A stretch of 64,000 bases of DNA from Phlebotomus papatasi (lineage: Eukaryota > Arthropoda > Insecta > Diptera > Psychodidae). Positions 9,996 through 22,478 of the stretch are shown here, in pieces. The notes beneath the pieces were generated by a model. The model was not told the DNA's origin, searched no databases, and worked only from the letters and a program-made list of their open reading frames with translations. The stretch spans positions 94,459,417 to 94,523,416 of the forward strand of contig NC_077222.1 of the NCBI RefSeq assembly GCF_024763615.1. The letters run 5' to 3'. The position numbers were made by a program, and so were the translations under genes. The stretch's first letter is position 1. Each line of letters starts with the position of its first letter.

Positions 9996-10260
9996 GCTTC
10001 ACAGAACAATTTCAAACGCACACTCTTTGTAAGGGGATTTTCCTGTACAATACCCTACCCCGTGAGGTCCGCGTATCTCAGTAGGGAATTCAAAAGTATT
10101 TCTGGTCTGGGCTTGGTCATTAGGCTTTTTCTTAAACTCCTTCATTTCTTCTTTACTATTTTTTCCTTAGTCTCTTTTCTTTTTGCTTTTTTTTCTCGCC
10201 ATAATATTGTAAAAGCGTAATTTCCTTTTTAAAGTGCTTTTTTTTAATGAATTGAATTAA
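9996..10260 (+). pseudogene. LINE 3' end: C-terminal tail of ORF2 plus 3' untranslated region, frameshifted
   Basis: Starting at 9996 the plus frame reads NNFKRTLFVRGF. After a frameshift near 10043 it continues as LYNTLPREVRVSQ, and EFKS resumes in the first frame. This is the pattern found at the very C-terminus of Jockey/CR1-type proteins (aromatic-N-x-LP-x-x-(I/V)R, then FK). The central part of the polymerase between 9540 and here is missing. The 3' untranslated part may continue to about 10380. Same element and strand as 9306-9540. Confidence 0.6.
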
Positions 10261-10380
10261 AATCAATTGTCATAGGTCGTTAGCTAGAGTCAATCGCACT
10301 GGGTATGCCCTAGACTCAGTGATAGAGAGAACCTAGGTCAATTCTGAGTAGCGATACCTCTAAGGGACTTAGACTTCACA

Positions 10381-13088
10381 AGACTTGACTACAACCATTT
10401 TCGTACGTCATTTCACTCTCGATATTGACCAACAACAAACAACGATCACAAAGGGAGCCCAACTTATCTCAAATACAAACATTTTGCAAAGTCTCCCACC
10501 CTTATTGAAATACAACTCTGTATTAAAACAACGTGTTTTATAAACTACAAAGTGTTGCTCAATTGTATCTCTACCATTGAATAGCCAAAGAACTTTCCTC
10601 TAGGGTTATTTGCAAAGTGGTGTAATAAATTCTTGAAAGTTTCTCTGGAACAATTGAGCAGAAAAGTACTTTGAAAAAGCAATAGACAAAATACATTAAA
10701 TTACAGTAGTGAGATTTTCCCTGAATACCACGTAATTTATCATCAAGGCTCTTTTTTTTGTCTTATCCTCTCTTCTCTTGCCACAATATAACTTCTCCTA
10801 TTTGCAATATTAGAGGCACATGGCTAAAAGAAGGAGGAGAGTATACTGAAAAAGAGTGATCTTTTTTTTATCATATATGCCAAGCAATAATAATAGTTGT
10901 TAAGTTTTGCCAGCAATAAAGGGAAAATGTGCAATGCAAAGTGCATTGAACAATTTACCAAGTCACCATTTGAGAGAAGTCAATGGATAATAAATCCTAT
11001 TTGATCGTATTCAGCCAATTGTATTTGCAAAAGTCTCTTACACTGTACAATCCAGTTGGGAAAATTGCACATTGCACATAGTATTTGGTGGACTTCCTTG
11101 GGTTCTTTTATTTATATTTTTTAACTTGTTTACTACTTACTATGGGGAATTGTTTTGTGTATGTTTTCTTTTGCAAGAGAGCCCCCAGCCCCCTCTTGCA
11201 CCATTAAAAGTCGTTTTTGAATTAGAAGTTAGATATACACCAAACAAATGATTCCAAATAAATTTGTATCATTATTCAATGTGAATGTTTCTCTCTTCCC
11301 TATTCAATTCAAACGTTTGGGAGGCAAATAGCAAAAGTCAAGTGAGACAGGTTAACAAAATGTTGATTCTTTTTTTTTTGCTGCGTGTACATCACATACC
11401 TATATGTACTCTCTCTGTCTACCTTTTGGTTGAAATAAAGTATAAAATCTTTAGGATTATTACCATAAAAGCCATTCGCACACGGAAAATCAATTGAATC
11501 CAATAAATCTCAATGGGTTTGTGAAAAAGCTTTAATGAAAATTGTAACATATACACAATGCGAAAAAGAAACAAGATGTGTTACCTTTGAAAATCCAATT
11601 GTAAAGTTTTGATACTTACACTACAATTATGTATAGATATATGAAATATCATTGGGAAAAATATATTTTCATGTTGCACATTCTGGGGGGATTATGCAGA
11701 GAGAAAGTGGAGATTTTCATTCAGCAGCCAAATACCACCAATAATAATAACAATAAATGGCAGTGAAATGAGAGAAAAGAGCAGCAAGAACATGAAAGAA
11801 TTCACAATTGATGAAGCCACAATACCATACATGGACCGTACGATCAAGGTAAATTTTACCATACAAAATGGACAGAGACATCAGACAGATTTCTTGATCA
11901 ACACCCATTCAATATTGCAAAATGCCAAACACCATCCACTTTTGGTGACAATTAACCATTCACCATGGATGATCTTTTCGGGTGATTATTTATGATTTGG
12001 AGAACAATTGAAAATAATGATGGCATATTCAATATTATATATGAAAGATTGTATCTAAATAAAAATTCTCCTCTCTCCGTAACCCTTTCCTCACCAAAAA
12101 AAAACTCCCTCTCTTCCATCTCTAATTCAATAAAAAGGCCCTATTAAAATCACTCTCACTGCCTTTTCTTGGGCTAGTGATCGCGTGTTGGAAGAATAAT
12201 AATAACAAAATATTTTTGTCATCATAAATTTCCTCGAGAGACACTTTCCCGCGCCCCAAATTTCACCACACTCTTTGAAATCATCTTCATCAACCAATTA
12301 ATCTCATGAACGAGAAAAAGACACGGATACCTCTCACTCTCATTTGGCGTCTGTGGTCCGCGTCGCGATGGAAAGGCAAGACAATAAACTATGAAAAATT
12401 ATTAGTGTAATCAAATTAATAGGCTGGAAAAATGTTACTTCTCACTGCAATCTATATCTCAGATGCACAAGATAGATTTGGATTTAATGGTTAAAACACA
12501 TTGACGATTAAAATCCTTTACCATTTACAAAGCATTTTTAATCTAGTTCATTTTAAACAACATTCTTAAGGAAATAAAACTTTCCCAAAGCCATTTTGTG
12601 GGATGTGTTACATGAATATGTGATAAAAAAATGATAAACGACTATCTTACATTTTTTATGGTTAGCCGAGACACCAACCTACTATAAAAGTTATTATCTG
12701 CATTACGCAAAATACTCTTCTATTTCTTTGTATATTTATAAAGTAGTGTTATTAAAATGTTTAATTTGCATAAAATATAATTATTTCTTTTGCCCCTTCG
12801 TATTTTATAAATGACTAAAGTAAATCAAAAGCTTCCCAGGCTTAAACAAATCAAAAAGTAATATGAGAATGAAATATCGTTATATTACTAAATATTTAAT
12901 TAGATGTGAATAATTTTTTAATGTCGAAAGTTGCAAGTATATTACAGCAGTGAAAAATTGCATTCGAGTTAGGAAGCGGTAGCTTTGGTAATCAAATTTA
13001 TTATTATTTTTTTACGAGACTGTGGTATGTGTCTACGCTTACTCTTATTTACCGGGTAACATAAGGTAAACTGTTACAAGCATAATGA
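10381..13088. other. Plain intronic sequence
   Basis: No gene is seen. The block at 12160-12380 is more mixed in base composition (TGATCGCG, CCCGCGCC, GTCGCGATGG) and could hold regulatory sites, but nothing specific can be named. Confidence 0.35.
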
Positions 13089-13229
13089 CCAGCGCACAAT
13101 AAATTTTGTTTGGAAACATGTTTTCAAAATTTCCCATGAGAATGAGCGAGATGACTAGATCTAGATCTCACTCACTCACATTGAAATTGTCAAAAACATG
13201 TTTACTATACAAAAGTTATTGTGCGTTGG
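13089..13229. mobile_element. Foldback MITE with CCARCGCACAATAA ends
   Basis: The arms CCAGCGCACAATAAATTTTG and the complement of CAAAAGTTATTGTGCGTTGG pair over about 70 bp, meeting at the palindrome AGATCTAGATCT. GCATAA occurs on both flanks (13080 and 13230), an imperfect target duplication. The ends and flank are hAT-like, but this is not certain. Confidence 0.75.
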
Positions 13230-13310
13230 GCATAAAACTAAAGGCATTGTACATATTTTCAAACAAGAGCTTTGTTCAAGTGTATAAAACAAATCCTTAA
13301 TCTTATCATT

Positions 13311-13712
13311 CACAAGTAGATCTTGAGAAAAATTCAAAGATCTATTAGAAAAGCCAAAAAAGAGACAATCTTACTTCTTGATACTTTCTCAAGGTAGCTG
13401 AAGTATATCCCGTTCGAATTTCGAAGTGCTCAAGTGTCAAAATGTATTGGTTTTCACTTTGTTGTGAGGAAAAACACAAATTAACGACGTTTATTCTTTC
13501 TGTCCCATTGTTTAATCACTCCATAATCACTGTGAGTAATTTGCGAGCTTTTTAGTGCAATATTTCATAAATTTTCCCTACCTAGTTCGAAAATTTAGTA
13601 TGAAAATTCGAAATTGAATTTGAATTCCTCGAACATCAATGGCTTTTTGTGCAAATAGAGTTCCATTTACCTTTTATCCAAGACACAAATGGAGAATCAA
13701 ACTTTACTTGTG
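13311..13712. mobile_element. Inverted-end repeat K, copy 1 (402 bp)
   Basis: It matches 50771-51173 in inverted orientation along its whole length, by eye about 75-80% identical, for example AATTTCGAAGTGCTCAAGTG and TGAATTTGAATTC. Both copies begin and end with CACAAGTAGA-like inverted tips (CACAAGTAGA / TTTACTTGTG). It is non-coding. Having two full-length copies with the same ends shows a real dispersed element. Confidence 0.8.
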
Positions 13713-13860
13713 TTTGCATCTAATAAGTACTTATTAAGTGCTTAATTATGGATGTTTTTGGGAAATAGTGGTAATAACTGCTCGCAAAAAGTGGAAACTA
13801 GAATATAGAATGCGATGACCACATTTTGCCCATTGGATAAAAAGACAAATGAATCACCAT

Positions 13861-13897
13861 GTTTAGAGGTTTTGTCTGAAAAACATAACCTCTAAAC
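13861..13897. repeat. Small perfect hairpin
   Basis: GTTTAGAGGTT (13861-13871) pairs with AACCTCTAAAC (13887-13897), an 11-bp stem with a 15-nt loop. It is probably a remnant of a foldback element. Confidence 0.6.
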
Positions 13898-14062
13898 GTA
13901 ATAAACCGTGTCTGTCTTAAATGCTGTTGAGTTTTTGTTGTAGTGCAGTTAATTTTCCGTCCCGGAAATTGAATTCCAAAATATGCCTATAAAGCCAAAG
14001 TCGGTGTATTAAACCAGATTAATCCTCAAAATCAGAAGTGGAATTCCGCAATGTTTCTAACG

Positions 14063-14251
14063 CCCTACACACTTTTGACTTAAGTCGAGACACGGCTTAA
14101 CATTTCCATCAGTTTCTGACTAATTCTTCTCTCGGTTTAAGTTAAGAAATGGCTAAATTAATAGGAAACTGATTCGACTTTAGTCAAATCATTATCCTGA
14201 TTATAATTAGGTTAAATTGTCTCTCGGTTTAAGTCGTAAGTGTGTCTAGGG
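14063..14251. mobile_element. MITE family 'CCCTAGACACACTTACGACTTAAG', copy 1
   Basis: The left end CCCTACACACTTTTGACTTA and the complement of the right end (CCCTAGACACACTTACGACT) form terminal inverted repeats of about 30 bp ending in TCGAGA. Further copies lie at 22348-22478 and as a lone end at 54577-54610. It is non-coding. Confidence 0.8.
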
Positions 14252-17200
14252 TATAAGTCATGGTTCGTAGCACGGATAGCACTCAGTCTTATTACTAGCT
14301 ATCCCTTTTCAGGAGATACAGCAATATATCAGTAATATCAGTACACAAAATACGGTTCAAAGGAAAAAATTAGCCCTGAGGACTTTAAATTGATACACAG
14401 AAAATAGTGAGATATTGCTATTTCTCTTAAAAATATCTGGCTAGTAGTGAGACTGAGAGCTAGTAGTCGTGACTAGAAGTAATTCAGAATTGCACTACAG
14501 AAACAAATAAGCAAAGACACATATCAGTTGTAGAAAAACTACAATAAGCTTGGTCTCTCAGTGCTGCAAAATTTTAATCTTCTCACTTCAATATAAGTTT
14601 TATTACATTTTCATTTATTTATTTATTTATTGTAAGGCATATATCAAAACGAAATAAACATGAATTAGTGGTACATATTTCGGGAAAATCTAAAAATTTA
14701 TTATAGTTTTCTTACAAACTATATTTCAAAATTTTGTCTCTGGTGTGTATATTCGCTAAGTGTTGCAGGGATGAATTATAGTTCTATAAAAAGCTTATAT
14801 GACTCTAATGAAAATTATATTTAAACTTTTCTGAGCATGGCGTCTCCTACCAAGTGTTCTTAATAGTTTTTTGCCTAAATCCTTCTGATTTTTAAAAATC
14901 TTTTTTTTTTTGTTTTTGTGATATACATCACAGACACATTATAGCAAGGTTGATGTCTTTGATATCTTTCACATTTGGTTATAAAATATCATAAGACACG
15001 ATTCAGGGGGCACTGTCAGACGATATAACAATTGTAATTTTGACTGTTGATATAAGTCTTACCCTTACTGAGTTTAGAAAGGTGATGCTGCAATCTACAA
15101 TCAAATTCAGCAAATAGTCAAGTTGTTCTGCTTTCAATGATAGATGCAAAAATTTTTTACATAAAACGTTACACAATTTTAATTGTGCCAAATTAAGGAA
15201 CCCCCATCATCAATAAATATTAGTTTGATGCCGAAAAATTTGTGTAATTGTTACGTATTAAATGCTTCAGCAAAATGAAAGTTTGAAAAGTGTATCAAGT
15301 ATTATGTGAAGGAAGAACTTTGTACACAATAATAAGAGATCAAAAATCATCGATTTGCCCAACCAAGCAGCAGCAGCAGCAGAAAAGAGTGAATTGGTAC
15401 TTTCTTGAGAAAGTGCATAAGAAGCTATAAAAATTACACAACATCCCATTTATCTCATGAGTAAGATGAGAAAAATTTTCATAGTCATCATTGGACACAA
15501 TCTATCACATAGATTATCGCCTTCTTTTCTCAATTAAACTCTTTAATTAAGCTGTTATTTAAGTTTTTCTTCTGGTCCACACACAGAGACAGCAAAAAAA
15601 ATGTAAAGCCACATCAACACACAAAAAAAAGTTAATCACAAAAGGGCCAATTTTGCTCTCGGAAATTTAACAACAATATCAAATGTTGCCACAAAATTCA
15701 TTTAACGTCTCTCTCTATCCACATTTCCCTCACCTTTAGAGGCCAATGGTATAGATTATTCATTTTGTGGCATTTTTGGGTGTTGTGAGTGATGGGGAAA
15801 GAATAAAAAAGTAAAAGTGAACAGCATTATTAATGCCTAATAACATTATTTAGTCAGAGAACACAGCAAGACACCTCAAATGGAGCAATTTCAAATCACG
15901 AAGAGAGAGGGGCAAACTTGTTGAGTTTGAAAGATACTTTAAGGAAACAAATAACAAATTAAAATTCTAATTAATACTAAACCACAATATGTATACATTC
16001 TTTTCATCTCACTTGACGTCCCCTCATTCATTTTTTTTTAAACAAAAAAAAAATAAACATACTATTTAGTCCCCTTCTTTTGAGTAATTGCACATTTGGC
16101 ACAAAAAAAAACCATCAGTTTATGTTTAGAGTCAGAAATTAAAATATTATATATACATTGAGTGTTTGTTTCTCTCCATCACAGTCAATTAATAATTGAA
16201 CAGTGAAAGTAACCAAATTATGCTTAATCTGCTTCTTAAGTTATATCCACACGCAAAAAAAAACATTTTCTAGCTTATTTTGCTAATGCACAGAAACCCA
16301 GAAAAAAATCCATGCAATTTAAAGAGAGCCACAAATATATTTTACATTCCATTTATTGAGCACGATTGTAAATAAGTATATATTTCTAAATATAAATTGC
16401 ATACGAGAAATTAAACCAAGTTATTGGAAAATCTATAAATTTCACTTCCCATGAGTCTCACAAATTACATTGGAAAATATGGATTTTCACAACATTTTTC
16501 GCTCACGCATTTTTCTTCGTGAGAAAATGTCGAGTTTTCAGGTGAAAATCCCATCCATAAAACCATGAAGATGTGGGCTTGGAAAAAAAATGCACAGATT
16601 GCTCAAGCAAAGAGTTCAGCGGGAACCAAACTAATAGAGACGTTAATTAATTTCACTGCTTGCATTAATAAGATACTGTCACATATTTCCGTAATTAATT
16701 GGCCAGAAGTGTACTATAAGCCATAGGAAAACATCAGCGTGTGAGTCTCTGTCTCTCATTTTAAAATGCGATATTCCACAATTGTTAATGCATGTTTTTC
16801 CAACTCAAAACACTCTTTGTCGCACGTGAAAAACAAGTTTCCTCACTTCTTGTAATCTCTTCAAAGCATCCTCCCCACAGACAACTATAACAAATCACCC
16901 AAGAGATGCTTTAAATGTCTTCCAGGAAAAAGGGCAGTGTTGATTTCATAATTAATCACCATTAATTTGCTGTCTCTTTGGAGATCTTCACTCTATATGT
17001 GTGTGACTCCAAACAATCATATTTAGAGAGGGAGCAATAAAGTGTATGCTTACTATGGAGGATGTTAATTGTAGAAATTCTCTGAAATTATGACTGTCTG
17101 TAGAGTAGATTAACCACTTATGGCCACCTCAAGCACCACTTATCGCCACTTACAAGATATTCCGGAAAAGTGTTTTAACTGTGATTTTTTTCAAATAAAC

Positions 17201-17449
17201 AAGCATCGTACATTGTTCCTGAATTTTTATTTTTAAAAGTGGCCAGAAAGTGGTAATTCAACTGTTCAAAATATATGCCAAGTGGCCAACAGGTAATTAA
17301 ATATATTTAAAACTTAAAAATATTTTACTTCCATTGATAGCGATCTCTGATAGGCCAGAACGTTAAATCATTCAAAATATTCTAAGCTCTAGGCAATCAG
17401 AAAAGATATTTGCAAATGAATCTAAGTTCATGCTTAATCATTTAAGCGG
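14252..17449. other. Plain intronic sequence with simple repeats
   Basis: It includes (ATTT)n at about 14612-14631 and (CAG)5 at 15367-15382. Two inverted motifs (GTGGCCA-type) at 17115-17290 may be a very old element. No gene is seen. Confidence 0.4.
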
Positions 17450-18850
17450 CATTTACAAGGTTGAGGAATTTTTAATTCGAAACTACCCTTTCGAAATAAA
17501 AATATCTCACTGGACTTTCTCTCTGTGACAATTGCCTGCCTTCTGGCGCACACAAAATAACAGTCTTCGAAAGCTCAATCAGTAGTAGTATTCGAATGTT
17601 TCGATCATTTAAACGGCTTTCATCAATGCCATTTTCTCAGGGTTGGAAAGTTAATTATTATGAGCATAAATACTCATGATTTTAAGATGATCATTAAAGA
17701 ACCCCTATAAAACCCTTATCTTAAAAAAAACCCTGCGGTAGGACGAGTTTAATGAGTTAGTTCTCCACCCCATATCCTTCTCTTTTCACTTGTACATCAT
17801 TGATCATATGTATTAACTTGGTATTCTTTCGAATTCTATTTAGAAATCATTAATAACATATACCTCGTAGTAAGTCCGAAACTTTTCGAAATAAAATAGG
17901 AAAGCCTGCCAGACTTTCTGTTTCAGTCGAGACACAAATGGGAGTATTATTATAACAGTTAACTGACAGATATTATTCAGACGTCGAAAGCTTTGGCAAA
18001 GAATTTTGTGTTTTCCTGTCCTGAAAGGATTGCACCTCTTGACGCATCCGGAGGGAGTTCATCTCCTTGACTTTCTTGTATTATTCAGACACAAACCGTA
18101 AGGGAGATTTTTTAAGACACACTGGGTTAAAGGACATCTAACAAGAAAAGTTTAGTTCGAAATCTGATTCCAAATGAAAGCGCACCTCCCTGAGCATTAG
18201 TCCGGTGTATTTTTCCAAATATTTTAGTGCAATAAATATCCTTCCTCGAAAGCTCCATTTGTTTATGTTAGAATATTTTGAAAGTCAAGTTTTCTTTTAT
18301 AGTATTCGCGACTTTGTAATACGGCGTAAAATAGGAACTAGCGCTAGATAAGATTCTAAAAAAGCGTAATATTCCTTTGAAAATAATTCCAGTGTATTAA
18401 AAAATTAAACACACTGTCATTTAAATTCGAAACTTCTGGTATTAAAATAGAAAGACTGCAAGTTCTCCTATTTTAGTCAAGACACCTGGGGGGAATTATA
18501 ACAGATTAGAGAGAATTTTCCTAGATTAAACGGTGAATAGCACAAAGAGGTGTATTTTTAAACCCCCCTCACGGATAGAAGACATTTTAAGTTTGATAAT
18601 TTTGATTTGTAATCCCTTTTTCTAAATAACAATATTCTCCCCTGAGAAGCTTTACTTCCAAAACTTTTGTATAACAGGTAGCAAGGACATTTTATTACAG
18701 AAACAAACCATTGAGGAAAATTTTCCAAGACTCAACGGTGCATTTCGAAAAAAAAAACCGTTTAATCAAGCCTCAAAGGGGCATTTGACCCTACTGGTTT
18801 AATAAAATCTCTTCTCAAGATTTGTATTATGATTGAAAGATATTATATGC
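17450..18850. repeat. Block of old, degenerate direct repeats
   Basis: Recurring modules occur in one direction. CGAAACT...GAAATAAAATAG with AGACTTTC and TTTAGTC.AGACAC is at about 17480, 17876 and 18424. TCGAAAGCT is at 17566, 17982 and 18246. TTCC.AGA.T.AACGGTG is at about 18520 and 18725. Spacing is irregular. It may be an eroded satellite or a multiply deleted element. Confidence 0.5.
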
Positions 18851-20435
18851 TGAGATTTTTCTGCAAAATGCAACAATGTGGAAAAAAGTGTGGATCAGTG
18901 TCTGGGAGAGGAGAACATATTAACAGAAATCTTGCATGTTTATTTACACTAAAAACATGGTTTTAATGGAAACGATAGAAAAGAAAAATGTACAGAGAAG
19001 TTAAATGCACTGAAAGACGTTTGGAATTGTGCAATTTTTCACTTTGACGGAAGTTTCTTGGAAATGTTCTCCTTTTGAACTAACCACATTGCACACACAT
19101 CTCTCTCTCTCTCTAATCTCCCCAATAAAAATTCCATCATTGTAATTTTGCTGCAAACACCACGAAATACTGGTACAAGACAATAAACAAACATGACTAT
19201 TTGACCTAAATCCCCCAAGTCATTATGATTGTCCGTAGGATGATTTCTCAATTTTTGCCCAGTTTATAATCTCAAAACACCATCACAGAATTGGATGGAG
19301 AATTCTTAATCTCACGACCACCAACTATTATATCTCTCCAACATAGTGAAATTGATTTCATGATATTTGCCCATTGGAGACAAATTGAAAAAACTTGTGA
19401 AATCACCTTTTGTATGTGCGAGAAATAACCAAAAAACAATTTTCAATTGAAAGACTCCCGTGGTCAAAACAATTTTGCAATCCATTCTGCTAAAAAAAGA
19501 TTTTAAAAAAAAGTGGCACATTCATCACAAAAATTTATCTCCATCTCTCCACTCTTTGCATGTTATTTCCAAATCTCCCCAATTGACAAATAAATTAATT
19601 ATAAAATCTTTCTCGCCGTGTTTGGTATATCTCTCGACAGAGATTTCGCGAAATTTAAGTCTGCTCCAATTGCCCTGGAGCTATCGATAAAACATCCATT
19701 TAATTTGGTTTGCTCAAGAATGAAAAATTATTTCTTCCTCGCAATAGTAAGTCCGAATGTAAATTAAAAAATACGGTCACAATTGCTACCAGCGATTTTT
19801 TTCTTCCTTGACTCTTCAATTGAATCTGATAAAAATTTAATATTAGTTTATAAAAAAAAATAATCGTAAGTAAAAGCCTATATAGAAATTTGGAAGATGG
19901 ACAAAAAAATTTGCTTTATGCCTGAAGTAGTCCATCAATGTCAATTTGATTTAGTAACTCTCGATAGACTTATAGGGAAAAGTGCGACCTTTCAATTTAG
20001 TCCCATTTTGCCAAAATTGGACAACAAATACACTTCCTAGTTTAAAGATTTATTCATTCGTCATCAATTGGTGCTTTTAATAAAGTTTGAAAGTACTTTA
20101 TAATGTGATAAAATCACTTCAATTAAGAAATATCGTAAAAAAAATACTGTAGGAAGTTTTCATGAGAAGATTTAAGTTCAAAAGATCACTGTTCATTGAT
20201 CACTGATACTCCTTTTGTCGCACAAAATATCAAAAATTGTAGTGTTAAACGTTTGGTTTATCAAAGAAAAATCCGAAATAAATGTTTTTTTAAGCGAAAT
20301 ATTAACAGTTGTATCAGGCAATGAATTATATGCAATTGTCGTATCTGTTTTCAATTGCAACAGATACAACTGCAATAGAGATTATGAAAAAATCACCATG
20401 CTCAGACATTTTATTTAATTGGGAAATTGTTGTTA
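18851..20435. other. Plain intronic sequence with a (TC)n microsatellite
   Basis: (TC)7 lies at 19100-19114. The short paired open frames at 19001-19690 have no splice or domain support. No gene is seen. Confidence 0.4.
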
Positions 20436-20644
20436 GGGGAAAGTGGGACTCTTTTAATATGGGGCTGCATTGAAATTGAAATTTTTCTCCTATGTTAAAA
20501 TGGAACTAAGCCATATTATAATGTAATTTAGCTTCTCAGTCTGTGCAGCTAAATTATATAATGATAAGGCTAAATTTAATTTTAAAATAGGTTGAAAATC
20601 CCAATTTCAAAGCTGCCCCTCACTCAAAGCGCATCACTTCTCCC
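20436..20644. mobile_element. MITE family 'GGGGGAAGTGGGGCACC', copy 1
   Basis: The element starts GGGGAAAGTGGGACTC and ends with the eroded complement CACTTCTCCC, flanked by TA on both sides. The interior carries the family signature AAGCCATATTATAATGTAAT...ATTATATAATGATAAGGCT and a long inner inverted repeat. It is non-coding. Confidence 0.75.
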
Positions 20645-21044
20645 TATTTTTTTTAAATTCTAAACTAAAGACATTTTTAAATTCAATTTGTCAAATTTAT
20701 TCTTTAATTAGTGGAAAGTCTTGCACCTGTCGTGTGACTTTTTATGCAACGAATATCAAGTTTCTTATGGTCAATTAACACGAGAGGATAAAATTTTAAT
20801 ATTTATGTTTCAAGATTTCTAAGTTTGCAAAAAAGTTCACTTTTATATTATGTTTAATTATCTTAGCAATGTTTGATCATTTTCATTTTGTCCCGCGGCA
20901 TTAATTAGCAAAAGGAGAACATAAACCTTCGTGTACTGCAGTATTTTTTACTATTAAACCATCAACCTGGAATATTTTCACTCTTTTCACTATTTTTTTT
21001 TAAAAATATTTTCGCCAATTGTGAGTTAACTGGCTTCATTTCTA

Positions 21045-21489
21045 CGGGGAAGTGAGGCATCTTTGGGGTACTTTTGCAATAATTTTTCACCAATTTTTAA
21101 ACTGAAATAGACTTCACCGTGATAAGTTCGGCTTGGCAAACTGATTGTGAAGCTAAATTACATTATGATAAGCCTTAATTTCTTTTAAAGAAAACAGTCC
21201 AATTTCAAAGGTACACCGTTTCAAATGTGGCCCAATTCACCCTAGAACTTTCTATATATTCAAAACAACATTAAGTACCTTTCACATAGCTTTAAAGGGT
21301 TGTAAAATGCCTAAAACTAGGAGAGAAGGGAGCAGTTTCAGGCACGCTTGACAATATAACTTTTTGGGTAATAAAAATAAGTTTTATTATATAAAGATTT
21401 GGCAAACGACAAAAGGTCAGTTTCATTTAAAAAAGAGAAAAATGTCTAACTTCAAAGGTACTCCAATTCAAAGATACCTCACTTTCCCC
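21045..21489. mobile_element. MITE family 'GGGGGAAGTGGGGCACC', copy 2, compound
   Basis: A 198-bp unit (21045-21242, ends GGGGAAGTGAGGCATC and GGCCCAATTCACC, flanked by TA) is followed directly by a second segment. That segment ends in another family right end (GGTACTCCAATTC, then TACCTCACTTTCCCC, 21453-21489). The joining part at 21270-21350 is also found right of copy 3 (27171-27245). So either the family has a longer form of about 445 bp or one copy inserted at the end of another. Confidence 0.65.
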
Positions 21490-21789
21490 TACATAGCATG
21501 AAGGAACCATTTAATGACATGGTACATTTAATGGCAACCCTACTAAAATAGTTTTTTTTTAATCAAATATTTTAAGAGATAATCATAAACTGCTTAAATA
21601 CTTTGATTTTAAAAGCTATAGTTCCTAAATATTAAGAAGATAGTGAAATTTATTAGGCGCAGCATCAAATAGGGCATGGTATTAAATGTTTTCTTTACTC
21701 TAATTACATTTTATTTAGCTACCAAATGAAAAGAAAAGAAAAATTGTTGAAAAGTCACTGGAATTAGTTATATTTGCCCCAGCGATCAA

Positions 21790-21823
21790 CGCCACTAGCG
21801 TGAGAAAATTCCCGCTAGTGGCG
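21790..21823. promoter_or_regulatory. Paired inverted CGCCACTAGCG motifs, CTCF-like
   Basis: CGCCACTAGCG (21790-21800) and CGCTAGTGGCG (21813-21823) are perfect inverted copies 12 nt apart, the second followed by CTGCC. The core CTAGTGGCGCTGCC resembles the CTCF insulator core (AGNTGGCGC-like). It stands out sharply from the A+T-rich flanks. The match is by eye only. Confidence 0.3.
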
Positions 21824-22019
21824 CTGCCAACTGTTCTCAATTTTTAATTGTTAACCATTTTGTCAAAAAAATCTGTGTTGTTCAATAAAAACTCAAGAAA
21901 ATTTGTCTAAATTTCCGTTTTCTGTAAGAGAGTTTCTGTAATTTATATGATACTTAATAATAAAAATCGATATTGGGAATACTATTGTAGCATGAATTTT
22001 ACAAATCCCCACAACGGTA

Positions 22020-22345
22020 CATGTTGGAACACCCTTCCTAGCTAGCTGCCTGGAATTAGCCCCCATGGCAACATTCTAAGAGCCGTGAATCAGGCGTTGT
22101 CAGATTTTTAAGGTTCAAGTCCGACTGAAGAGGTGATTCGTATACGCTTCAGGCGTATAGTATCCTTCGGGCGCTCACCACTCCATCTATCGACAGAGCT
22201 TAGTTAACCGTTACAGTTAGACGTTGTAGCACCCTTAGAGATACCACCCCGGCTGAACAGTGATCGGTACCATTGGCTTAGAAGAGTCTTCGTCAGGACG
22301 AGCTTTCTCCCTGCAACTGCTCTAGGCTCAATAACCCTATACACT
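22020..22345 (+). repeat. Possible SINE (family C), G+C-richer repeat-like block
   Basis: GGTTCAAGTCC at about 22113 fits a polymerase III box B, preceded by mixed-composition sequence starting near 22030. A perfect hairpin TATACGC-TTCAG-GCGTATA lies at about 22142-22160. No second copy was found in the window, so calling it a SINE is an inference from composition and the box-B-like motif. The box A is not clear. Confidence 0.35.
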
Positions 22346-22347
22346 AA

Positions 22348-22478
22348 GGGCCTTGACAAATCTGAGGATTAGCCGAGAGACGGCTTAGCGTAATTATTTT
22401 AGAAATAATGGTCAAAGTACATTTCTATCATTTTTCACTAAGTCACCTCTCGGCTTAAGTCGTAAGTGTGTCTAGGGC
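22348..22478. mobile_element. MITE family 'CCCTAGACACACTTACGACTTAAG', copy 2
   Basis: The right end CGGCTTAAGTCGTAAGTGTG then TCTAGGGC is nearly identical to the end of copy 1. The left end is eroded but still shows GCCGAGAGACGGCTTAG. Length is about 130 bp. Confidence 0.7.

Noticed and set aside
9663..10220. 185-codon open frame, the longest in the window
   Set aside because: It runs from the inverted-repeat foldback into the frameshifted LINE tail, so it is an accident of two mobile elements and not a gene.
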